Part shown: positions 25,420 to 36,800 of the stretch, piece by piece
How the letters are laid out: each line of letters begins with the position of its first letter
Numbering within the stretch: the stretch's first letter is position 1
NCBI GenBank assembly: GCA_949358305.1
Contig: OX442319.1
Span: 11,966,001-12,030,000, forward strand
Source of the DNA: Strigamia acuminata
Taxonomy: Eukaryota > Arthropoda > Chilopoda > Geophilomorpha > Linotaeniidae
Length of the DNA: 64,000 nucleotides
Direction: 5' to 3'
Translations under genes and position numbers: made by a program
The notes under the pieces: generated by a model
Database searches by the model: none
The model's input: the letters and a program-made list of their open reading frames with translations, nothing else
What the model was told of the DNA's origin: nothing

Positions 25420-25860
25420 TGAAATCGATGAGGTGCGTGTTAACTTGTGTGTCCTCGCTTTGGAATCTGCTCCTTATCCATGTCCGGTCGATGCGGCGCA
25501 TGCGCGCACGATTTTTCAATTTGTAAACTTGACACGGCTAATTTTCCTTATTAATTTTTGGGTCGGTAAACGGAAAAAAAGAGGAAAATTTTTGTTTTCC
25601 GTTTTTCCCCGCGCTAATTCGGGGGTTTTATCAATCCGTTTGGGTGTTTTTCTTTTTCGGTTTGCAGGTGCACGAATAGGAGACGTGGCGACGCGACCCA
25701 ATCAACTCGTCGCTATGGCAACGGGAACTTTGAAAGGGGGGATGTTGGGAAGCTTCACATGGACTAGAGTGGGCGGAGGCCTAATCAAAAGGAACGCTTG
25801 GAAACAACACCCTCTACTAAGCCACCCACTCCGAAATAAGGGAAAACTCCCTCAATGAAA
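25420..25860. promoter_or_regulatory. GC-rich module with X-box, upstream of NOL4
   Basis: Contains GTCGCTATGGCAAC at 25709-25722 (fits GTHNYYATRRNAAC) and GGCGCATGCGCGC near 25496. It is 1.3-1.7 kb upstream of the first NOL4 coding exon, so a promoter-proximal element is possible. Confidence 0.45.
25709..25722. promoter_or_regulatory. RFX X-box motif
   Basis: GTCGCTATGGCAAC fits the RFX consensus at every position. Confidence 0.5.
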
Positions 25861-26079
25861 ATGCTTGACCTGTTTTGCTTCGTCTTTTTTTTTCCTCCGG
25901 GTTTTTGGGAAGGTTTTGTGGTTTTGTGGTTTTGGTGGTTTCGATTGTTTTTTTTTTTTAAATATTAAAATATTGAATATTTTTGTATTAAATTAATTAT
26001 TGTTTTTGTTTTTTTGTGTGGAAAAAGTAATTGGTTTGATTTAATTTTGTTTTTAATGATTGATTAAGTGCGTAAAAAT

Positions 26080-26720
26080 GAAACCAAAAGTAAAAAATGT
26101 TTTAAAAAATTCCAAAATCGGTCAAAAACGGACAAAAATATCCAAAAATGGTCAGAAATATCCAAAAATGGTCAGAAATATCAAAAAATGGTCAGAAATT
26201 TCAAAAAATGGTCAGAAATATCAAAAAATGGTCAAAATTATAAAAAATATGGGCCAAAATATCAAAAAATGGTCCAAAATATCCAAAAATGGTCAAAAAT
26301 ATCCTAAAATGGTCAAAAATATCCTAAAATGAGCAAAAATATCCAAAATGGTCAAAAATATCCTAAAATGGGCAAAAATATATAAAATGGTCAAAAAACA
26401 TTAAAAAATATCCAAAAATGGTCAAAAATGGTCAAATATATCCAAAAATAGTCAAAAATATCCAAAATGGTCAAAATTATCCAAACATGGCTAAAAATGT
26501 CAAAAATTGACCAAAATTAGCCAGAAATGGTCAAAAACCGCAAAAAAATGGTCAAAAATGGGCAAAAACCGCAAAAAAATGGTCAAAAATGGGCAAAAAC
26601 GGTCAAAAAATCCATTAATTCACATAAAAATTCAACAATGGTTTAAAAAAACCAAAATGGTTAAAAAAAATCAAAAATGGTCACAAAAATCAAAAAAGGT
26701 CACAAAAATATTTTTAAAAT
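26080..26720. repeat. ~19-20 bp satellite (AAATATCCAAAAATGGTCAA)n
   Basis: More than 25 units of 18-20 bp. The array has many ATG codons and few stops, which explains the open frames. Intergenic. Confidence 0.9.
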
Positions 26721-27340
26721 ACTAATCTCTTTAAGATGTTTCACTAAAAATCAATAGAAATTATCAGAATTTGGATTTTGTCCACAAAAATAAAAAAAGT
26801 TAAAAATAAACAAAAAAATGAGATAAAAACCAAAACCTTTTACAAAAAACCAAAACAAAACTCACAAAATTCAGAGCAAATATTTTATTTTACCCAGAAA
26901 AACCCCCAAAAAAAAACAAAAAAAAATTTAAACTGCCTCCCCGACCCCTCCCCAAAATATTTCTAAAAAAAAAACAAGACAAAAATCTTTCCGTAAAAAA
27001 CATTTACACGACAACTACAATACACGACTTTGCCCCAAAAGGCCTTTCGAGCTTCGACCGTTACCGGTAATCTTCAGTGGTTCTTAAATTGAACCAAACG
27101 ACATAAAAAGATGCAAATCCCTCCAATTTTCTAACCAATAACTAAAAATTCCAAAATATTTCCTTTCCATCCAAAAAAAAAAAAAAAAAAAATTATCAAA
27201 ACAAAACCAAAAAAACCATAAAAAAAAACCAAATTCTTACAAAAAAAAAAAAAAATTAAAAAAAAAATAAAAATAAAAATAAATAAAAAATATTAAAGTA
27301 ATCCCAGCTTCTCGAAAACGCTCTTAATAAAGCGCGGGAT
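26721..27340. other. AT-rich spacer
   Basis: A-rich sequence with poly(A) runs. No gene or structured repeat was recognised. Confidence 0.5.
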
Positions 27341-27349
27341 GCCCACTCA

Positions 27350-27960
27350 ACGTCTTCAACGTCCTACCTCCACCAAAATCGACCAAATCCAATCCAAAAC
27401 CAACCAAAAACAACCAAAATAAACACCAAAATCAATCAAAAACCCCCCAAAAAAACCACCTTTCCCAAATAAAACACCCGAGATGGTAATTACCCGGGAT
27501 GACTAACGGACTGTTAACCATCCTCTGCTACCAGACCAAAAAACCCAAAAAAACCCAAAAAAACCCAAAAAAAACCAAAATAAACACCAAAATCAATCAA
27601 AAACCCCCCAAAAAACCTAAAAAAAAAAAAAAACCACCTTTCCCAAATAAAACACCCGAGATGGTAATTACCCAGGATGGCTAACGGACTGTTAGTGTTA
27701 ACCATCCTCTGCTACCAGCCCAAAAAACCCAAAAAACCCAAAATCGACCAAATCCAATCCAAAACCAACCAAAATAAACACAAAAATCAATCAAAAACCC
27801 AAATAAAAAACCTAAAAAAATAAAAAACCACCTTCCCCAAATAAAACACCCGAGATGATAATTACCCAGAATGACTAACGAACTGTTAACCATCCTCTGC
27901 TACCAACCCAAAAAACCCAAATAACCTCAGAACTGTTAACCATCCTCTGCTACCAGCCCA
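27350..27960. repeat. ~185-bp tandem repeat with CCATCCTCTGCTACCAG motif
   Basis: Units recur with GTTAACCATCCTCTGCTACC at 27513, 27697, 27884 and 27934. The first three are spaced about 185 bp apart. Each unit also has ACACCCGAGATGGTAATTAC. The motif is the reverse complement of the core of the direct repeats at 5390 and 5974. Confidence 0.75.
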
Positions 27961-28109
27961 AAAAATCCCCAAAACCCCATCCCCACATCATTTCCCCCCA
28001 TTAAAACTCCCCAAAATCAAACCTTCCCCCCCCCAACCCCCCCCCCCCCCCCACAAAACCCCACCCAAAAAACTCGCACATTTTATTTTCATCCCAAAAC
28101 CAGAAGCAA

Positions 28110-28600
28110 AAACGAAAAAAAGCAGCCAGCCAGTCGCATTCGCCATGGAGCTCTCTCTCTCTCTCCTTTCTTTGCTGTCACCGATCTCACTGGTTTCTAG
28201 CCATCGATTGGCGTCATCGCCATAGCAACGGCCTCGACCAGAGCTCAGCACCCCCTCCTCACAAACAAGAGCGAGTGAGGGAGGTTGGTGGACCCCCTTG
28301 GCTGCTCCCCCCCCCCCCGTTCCATTCCATTGGTACGTACACCGTGGCGTCGAGTGAGCGAGGGGGAAATTTCACTCCCCCGCATCCGGCGCTCGCATGC
28401 AGGACGCGGGCAGCCCCGGGACGTGGTCCGTCGTCATGGCAACGGAATGAAGTTTGAACCAATAAAGGAGAACCGTCAGCTGGCGCAGGACCGCAACTCC
28501 GGGAGGGAATGTTGGAGTCCCTGGCGTTGTAAAATGCGGGGGTGGGATGCGGGAGCGGGGGTTAACTAAAACGCGAGATGGACGGACGAACGGACACCTG
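28110..28600. promoter_or_regulatory. GC-rich module with two X-box-like sites
   Basis: ATCGCCATAGCAAC at 28216-28229 (one mismatch at the first base) and GTCGTCATGGCAAC at 28430-28443 (perfect) lie about 200 bp apart in one GC-rich module between NOL4 and CABLES. Confidence 0.45.
28430..28443. promoter_or_regulatory. RFX X-box motif
   Basis: GTCGTCATGGCAAC fits GTHNYYATRRNAAC at every position. Confidence 0.5.
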
Positions 28601-28689
28601 TTGCATTATTTAAGTTTCGCGAGGTTTTTAAGGCTGCTGGCTTTTATGTGGGAATTTAGCGGGATTTAGTCGATTTCAACGTTGAATCG

Positions 28690-29830
28690 ATGGGTTTTTT
28701 TTGTTTGTTGGGGTGTTTTGGTGTTTTTTAATGTTGTTTAGGGTGATTTGTTGTTGTTTAATTCTCATTTTCCTTGTTATTTCTCCGATTTCTGTTATAT
28801 TTCCTATTTCCTATGTTCTACTATTCCCATTTGATTTGGTGTGTGGATTTGTGTTTTTTAATTTGTTTTGGGTGATTTGGGGTGCAGAATTGTGTTTTTT
28901 AATGTTGTTTAGGGTGATTTGATGTGTGGATTTGTGTTTTTTAATTTGTTTAGGGTGTTTTGGGGTACAGAATTAGGTTTTTTAATTTTGTTTAGGGTGT
29001 TTGGGTGGTGAAATTTGTGGTTTTTTAAATTTGTTTGGGAGTTTTAGATGTTTTTGAGTAGAGAATTGTGTTTTGTAGTGTTGTTTACAATGTTTTGGGT
29101 GGTTTGGTGTACAAATTTGTGTTTGTAATGTTGTTTTGGGTGATGTTGATGTACAGAATTGTGTTTTTTAATTTTGTTTAGGGTGTTTTGGGGTACAGAA
29201 TTGTGTTTTTTAATTTTGTTTAGGGTGTTTGGGTGGTGAAATTTGTGATTTTTTAAATTTGTTTGGGAATTTCGGGTGTTTTTGAGTACAAAATTGTGTT
29301 TTTTAGTGTTGTTTACAATGTTTTGGGTGGTTTGGTGTGTGGATTTGTGTTTCTTTAAATTTGTTTTGGGTGTTTTGGGGTACAGAATTGTGTTTTTTAA
29401 TTTTGTTTAAGGTGCTTTTGAGTAGAGAATTGTGTTTTTTAATTTTGTTTAGGGTGTTTTGGTGTTGAAATTTATGGTTTTTTAAATTTGTTTGAGTCTT
29501 TAGGGTGTTTTGGAGTACAAAATAGTGCTTTATAGTGTTTTTAACAATGTTTTGGGTGGTTTGATGTACAAATTTGAGTTTTTTAACATTGTTTGTGGTG
29601 ATCTGGTGGCCAGAATTATGTTTTGTAATGATGTTTAGGGTGTTAGGGTGTGCAAATTTGTGATTTTTTAATTTGTTTAAGGTGATTTGTTGATAGAATT
29701 GTGTTTTTTTAAATGTTTTTTCAATGTTTTCAGTGGTTTGATGTACAGATTTACGTTTTTAAATAATAAATAATGTTTAGGGTGTTTTTGGTGCACAGAT
29801 TTAAGATTTTTCATGTGATTTTGTATCGTG
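28690..29830. repeat. ~55-65 bp satellite (TTTTTTAATTTTGTTTAGGG)n
   Basis: About 18 units with TTTAGGGTGTTTTGGGGTAC and AGAATTGTGTTTTTTAA. Intergenic, downstream of CABLES. Confidence 0.85.
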
Positions 29831-30340
29831 AAATTTAGAAAATTTTAAATTAAATCTTTCTCGCTGTAAATTGATTATTTTGACATTTTGTGCACGCTGA
29901 ACGTTACTTTAAAGGTGTTTGGGTGATTTTGTGAAATTTCCACTCCTGGCTGAGGATGCGGTGTCATTTAGAACGCATTGTCAAACTTTTATTGTATTAT
30001 TGTGTTTGAATTTTTGTAATTGCAAGTAACTTTTCGGGTGATGGATTTGAGTGCTTTAATTTGGACTTGCGTCATTTATTGATTTAATAGTAATGACGTT
30101 TGGTCGTTTGTGCTGAGAGAGCCATCTGTGTGTCGGTAAAGCAATTATTTAATGCGTGAAGCACAAGCAATGATGGCTGTGCGTGTTGTGTTGGCTCTGG
30201 TTGGGGAATGGATCCAGGGTCGAAAGAGACAGGTGTTTGAGCGCCTATTGGGCTGTTTATAAATAGGTCAGATTCTTAATAATTTTAGTTTGCAGTTTTA
30301 TCACCAGATGTCATGTCAATGACCACAACTAAATTTTTGA
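29831..30340. other. Spacer downstream of CABLES
   Basis: Unique AT-rich sequence with no gene recognised. Confidence 0.4.
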
Positions 30341-30344
30341 TGCC

Positions 30345-30605
30345 AAAAATTGCTGTTTTGAGATGTAAAAATCGAATTTTTAATGTAAAAATTGCATTTT
30401 TGATGTAAAAAATTGCATTTTTGATGTAAAAATTGCATTAATGATGTAAAAATGGCATTTTTGATGTAAAAATTGCATTTTTGTTGTAAAAATTGCATTT
30501 TTGATGTAAAAATTGCATTTTTGATGTAAAAATTGCATTTTTGATGTAAAAATTGCATTTTTGATGTAAAAATTGCATTTTTGATGTAGTAATTGCATTT
30601 TTTAT
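30345..30605. repeat. 20-bp satellite (GATGTAAAAATTGCATTTTT)n
   Basis: About 12 copies of an imperfectly palindromic 20-bp unit. The stop-free minus-strand frames (FYIKNAI repeats) are artefacts. Confidence 0.9.
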
Positions 30606-30825
30606 CCACAAAATTTATAATTCAGCATAAAAAAAAGCAATTTTACAAATAAAAATGCAATTTTAACTACAAAAAAAATTTTATCGCCAAACAAACAAAC
30701 AAACAAACAAATGTTTTATTTTGTTTTTTGCAAACTATACACACGAAACAATCCTTAAAAAAAATAAACAAAAACACTCTCGATAACATAATATTACATT
30801 TTATGTACAAACCTGATGCTAATTA

Positions 30826-33800
30826 TCAAGATTCATGCAAGAGTCGTTGATAAAACGGAAGAATCTCCCACGACGGCAGATGTAGAGAAAACTCCAAACT
30901 GACCAACACGGCAAACTCGGACGCCAGAAACTCTTTCCGGTTCAACCGGAAGCCGCACTCAATTTTTTCAATCAGCAGTTTCATGTCGGCGCCCTTCACA
31001 TCGTTCAGTTTGGCCGAAAGAAGCAAACATGCACCGGCACACAATTTTCTGTTTTGTTTGTTCACCAGGTTCTATAAAATAGAAATTAGAACGTTCAACG
31101 TTCAAGTGACACAATTACGTTCGTTACCAGGGTTGCATATGTTATCGTTATAAACTGTTCACACCAAGGTTTTGGATCTCATCCGAAGCTGCGGATCTAT
31201 ACTCAAGTTGCACTCAAAAAAGCACTTTACAAGGAGTACTCCCATTGGTCGAGCCAGTTTACTACAAACTCCAGACTCTATACTACTACTAGGAGAAGTA
31301 GTTTTGATTTTTATTTATTGTTGTGATTGTTATGACTAGTTTAGTTAATGTTATTTTGATTTTATTTAATAAAAAATGTTATTTCCATCATTAAAATGAA
31401 GTTTTACACATTAAAAAAATGTCAAACTCATGTTTGTTGTGTTTATTGCTTACATCGTCTGGAAGTTTGAATTTTAGGCCACTGTCTAGGCAATCGATTG
31501 CAATGTCTGTACATTGTAATGCCATTCTGGTGTTTGGGTCTACTTTTCCGGATCACTACACCAGTAAACTGGCTCGACCAATGGGAGTACACCTTGTAAA
31601 GTGCCTTTTTGAGTGCAACTCGAGTATAGATCCATGATTGGTGTGAACACTGATCTCCGTTCACGGATCTAGATCCCAGTGCCCAACAACTCCATTCGTC
31701 AATCGAGTTCCCACAACCCGATTCGACAACTGGATGCCGATGTGCAGACATTGTAGTGAGGTGTTCCTAAAACCTGTTGCTACTAAAACCCGGTTTTACT
31801 TTCATCTGCTAAAATTGCAATCTTTTTCTAGAACCAGATCCAATCCAAGATTTTTTTCAAAGTATAAATTATGAAATCAAATCGTAACATAACAGAAATG
31901 TAACGATAACTAAACGCTAGCAGTAACTAGACTCACTAACGCTTGGTAACTAAACTAACGCTTTGTAACTATACTGTGGCTCATCATAAGAGTCTGACTT
32001 TTTCCTATTGGCCGAGCCATTTCACTGGTGTAGTTATACATAAAAGTAGGCTAAAATACCAGAAATATAATAGATGTACAGACATTGCAATCAATTGCCT
32101 ATAGGTAACTGGCAAAATTCAAAATTGTGTGCTTTCCAGGCAAAGCAATCAATAAACTACCTAAACAAACATGTGTATTAAATTAAAATCAGCATAAAAC
32201 TGTATTTTATAAATTAGAAAACCATTTTATTATAAAATATAATTAAAATGATATTATTTTAATCATTATAATAATCACAAAATTGAAAAAAAAAACTACT
32301 TTTCCTGGTGGTAGTACAAAGGCAACAGCTAGAAGTAAACAGGCTTGGTCAATAGGAAAAAGTTACACTCTTATATTTACTTTTTGGGCTAAATAACTAC
32401 CGTATAACCTCGGGTATAAATGGTGCATGCGAGTATAAGCCGAGTACGTCAAAATGTTGTGAAATTTAGTCGAAAATTGATAAAGTTGACTACAATTTTT
32501 TTTTTTGGACACACGGCATATAAGCTGACCCCCCCAATTAGCGGCAAGGTTTTTGCAATAAATTGCTCGGTTTATACCCGAGGTTATACGGTACTGTGTA
32601 ATGGTAATTAGTTGTCAGATTGCAACCGAGTTATACGATACCTTTAATATAAGTTTCTCGAAATATACGTAGGATTGTGCCACTGTTAGCAAATCAATTC
32701 CACACTGTAGAAAGAGAAAGAGAAATTAAATATGGTAAAAGTTGGGGCTAATCTTCACCTCTTGTTTGGCTATTTTTCTCATTTCGCGCTTCAAACTTCG
32801 GAGTTTGCTTAACGTTAGCTGGATGTGTGGAAATTTGTCGCGGAATTTGTCGTTTAGTTCCTTTTTCATGTCCGATGGGCGAACGTAATCGATCACAGAT
32901 GTCTGCAACGAGAAATGTTGTTATTGTGCGAATTGTTGAAAAGGCAGTGCGATTTCTCGAAGTAGAAAATAGAAATGGGAAATTTTGCTGAATAAAACAA
33001 ACCAAAGTAAAGGTTTTTTCGCATAACCTAAAAATTCAATTCTGTTTTAAATTGAAATTTGTAGGTAAAATAAGAAAAAACTGAAATTTGTACGTAAAAA
33101 TAAGAAAAAACTGAAATTTGTACGTAAAAATAAGAAAAAATTGAAATTTGTAGACAAAAATTTAATTTTTTTTAGCAAAAATCGAATTTTTAAGCAAAAA
33201 TCGAATTTTTAAGCAAAAATCGAATTTTTTAGGCAAAAATTGAAATTTTAGGCGAAAATCGAATTTCTTATGCAAAAATTGAATCTTTTAGGCAAAAATT
33301 AAATTTTTTTTAGGCATCAATAACATCTTATTCCCACTCTCCTATCCGACAAATCGCAAATTCCCCATCACTTTTCCTCCCACTAACCACATACGACACA
33401 AAAGTCATAACAGTCCGATGTTTCCCGGCCAACAACTCCGGATCATCCAACAAATCCGGCGAATAATGCAAACACACCGTCGGGTGATATTTGCCAACAA
33501 ACGAGCCCAAGTCGTCCAAATCGACAAAACCCTTGTCTTCGTTACTGGCGAAAATCAACGGCGGCGAAGCAGAAATATTCGAGTGTTGCACAATCTTCTG
33601 CGTCGTCGCCGCGTCGTACGAAAAACATCGAGCAACTTGTGTCGGGTGTCCGTGCGCGCCGATCGGATTCAACTCCGCTTCCTGCGACAAAAATCGGCGC
33701 TGGAAGAAGGAACGCGAAGGAACCAACAGCTGATTGTAAGAAATGTCCTGAAAATAATTTTTGGGGTTTGAGTGAGTCTTGTAAATCGGTTTGTGGCAAC

Positions 33801-36800
33801 TCACCTGTCCGTCCTCGCTCCGGACGAGACCCAGGAGGTCGAATACGTCCGGTCCGTCGCTTATTGTTGATAGTGGTCGGTTGCCAGTGGTGGCGTGTCT
33901 TCGTCTGTTTGATTCGATTTTGTTTTCCACTCTGAAAATGATTAATATTTTATTTATTTTTGGGTTGTAAAAGATTGTCGTGGGTGTTATTGATTGATAG
34001 AATGTATGATCGGGGAATCAGAAGTGCAATGGGGTTCTTGGAAAGTATTTGGACGAGAAAATTGTGGTGATTTTGGCAATTTTTACGTTGATGGTATCCT
34101 AGTTTTGTTTAGGTTTAGGTTTAGGCATTTTTGAGGAAATTTGACAAATTTTTTATTAATTCCGCCAATTTTTGTTGAATTTTGTCAAATTTTTGATGAA
34201 TTTCGTCAAATTTTTGATGAAATTCGTCAAATTTTTGATGAATTTCGTCAAATTTTTGATGAATTTCGTCAAATTTTTGATGAATTTCGTCAAATTTTTG
34301 ATGAATTTCGTCAAATTTTTGATGAATTTCGTCAAATTTTTGATGAATTTCGTCAAATTTTTGATGAATTTCGTCAAATTTTTGATGAATTTCGTCAAAT
34401 TTTTGATGAATTTCGACAAATCTTTGAGAAATTTCAACAAATTTGAGACATTTTTGATGAATTTCGACAAATTTTGATGAATTTTGACAAATTTTTGATG
34501 AATTTTAACATATTTTCATGAATTTTGACAAATTTTTGATGAATTTTGACAAATTTTTGATGAATTTTGACAAATTTTGATGAATTTCAACAAATTTGAG
34601 ACATTATAGTTAAATTACTACAAAATTATGTATCCACATGTATCAACAATACACGTTTGATCGATACAAAATATACTTCATCAACCAATACAATACACAC
34701 AGGCATGTGTACAATTACAACTGATGTACAAGCATGTTCCAACTTCACACCAAAGTGCAATAAATAAACTTACAAGTTAGTACAACCTAAACAACGAAAC
34801 CAACAACTACGTTAACCCACTATTAGTGCACATTAAAACTTTGCTATTTGTCTCATTTGTTATTTCTAGACTTTTAGAATACTGAAATTCTCATTTACAG
34901 TCACAATCCAACTCCGTTTCAGCCAAAATCCACTTTGCCTCAACGAGATTGGACCGTAACCAAATCAAATCTTAGTAAAAATTTACCTTGGAAAACCTCT
35001 GCGCATGGTAATAGGTGACCAACTGGAAAATGACAATAGCAACAACAACAAACAAAAAACAGCACACACATCTACACTCCATCACAACATTAATAATTCT
35101 TAATTTTTGCATTACCGAAGAAAATGAACAAAAAAAGCATACAAAATAATATTTAATTCAGAAATTTGGTGCTGCAAAGATTAAAATTCGTGTCAACTGA
35201 AAAGCAACTTACTTCCATGACGAATGGAATGTTTTCCTGTTATAGGTCAGCGATGAAAATATAAGAAACGGAACATTTTTCAATGACAGAACAACTCTGC
35301 AATTAAACTGCAACTATTCAAATGTGATAACAATTTAACAACGATTCAAAGAAAAATCTGTTTTGTACTTCACGCTTTGAAAAGGGGCTGCCGAATTTAC
35401 GGTTTACGCTTTACACAAAACAAAAGCGAGAAGATTACTAGAGCGACCACATTTTGGAAATAAAAAACTGGGACATCCATTAGCAAATACAAAATTGCCC
35501 AAAAAATTAGTCATTTTCCATTTTTACTTCAAACATTTCAGTTTTCACATTACCGTACTGCCTCGTTTAAACGCCCAGGTGTTTAATATTTTTTTGAGCC
35601 GACCCCTCCCCCCCCCCCACGCCAATTTGAAGCCTGACGTTTATTCGGGCCCACGCATCACCAAAAAAGCGGCAAAAAGGTGATTTTTCTGCAAAAATCA
35701 CCATTTCTTCACAAATAATCAGCGATTTTTGAAGTCTCAGCGCTTAATCGGGGCCGGCGCCAATTCCGTAAATCGTCGATGACTGCCTGGCGCTAAAACG
35801 AGCCCGACGTCTTAATGAACCCATGCGTTTAAACGAGGCGGTACGGTAATTATTCCATTTTTACTTGCGTCAAAAATACGAAATACAAAACAGTTTCAGA
35901 ATTCCTTCGGATTCGCCGCCCATGCGGAATGTGTGTTCGGGTTTGACCGATACCGATATAAAAATGTATGTTTTCCACGCCGAATGATTGCTTCCAACAG
36001 TGGACAGGCATCATCAGAAATTACCAAAATACTCCGCTAAGGTTTAATGGTCTAACTGTTTCCCTAAGCATCATCATGGTGAACAAGAGTGAACGAACCC
36101 GAGCCACAACTTTCGTCCCGCAGTATCGGTATCGATCAGACTCGAAGAATCCTCGCACGTCGAAGCGTAATTCCGACCATAATTCCCTAAAATAAACAAA
36201 CCTCTCTTCTCTAATCTGTTCTTTGCATCCTTTGTAAAAATGGACTTCGCGACTTGATGCCGCGGAGGAGTCGGAAACCGATCCGGAAGTTCTCCTGCTT
36301 CGCCCGCCTGAAAATTTAATGGCAATTTATTTATGGTTTTATTGTGTGTTTAGAATTTAGATTTGAATATACTCACCTAGGCTTTCAGTGCTGCTTCCTG
36401 AATGTAATGTGGGCTGGCTGACTAATTTTTTCCTCGATTCCTTGTCGGTTGCGGATACCAAAGTGCTGGATCTGGATGAAGGAAAGAAAATGTGAATTCC
36501 AAAAATATGTGGAGTTGGAGATGTATATTTGTTGTGGGATTTAATCTAGACTTTAAGTTGATCAAGGGGTCCTTTACCCTTTTAGGATCTACTGTACAGT
36601 AGGGTTGCCAGATTTTGTAATACAGGATATTGTAAACGGAGGGATTGATGAGGTTGGGTAAAGGTGTTTTGGTAGTTTGGCTGAAAGTTTTAGTGAAACC
36701 TTTTTGTGAAAATAATTTAAATTTTTGAGAAAAAAATTAAATTTTAGAGAAAACATTTTAGAGAAAAAAATCAAATTTTACAGAAAAAAATTCAATTTTA

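Noticed and set aside
31800-31870. YFEK-coding word on the minus strand as a candidate CABLES cyclin-box exon
   Set aside because: It has an upstream in-frame stop and no acceptor. The true exon is 32704-32642, which fits phase and sequence.
34141-34477. Open frames of about 100 codons on both strands
   Set aside because: They are readings of a stop-free 21-bp satellite and have no resemblance to real proteins.
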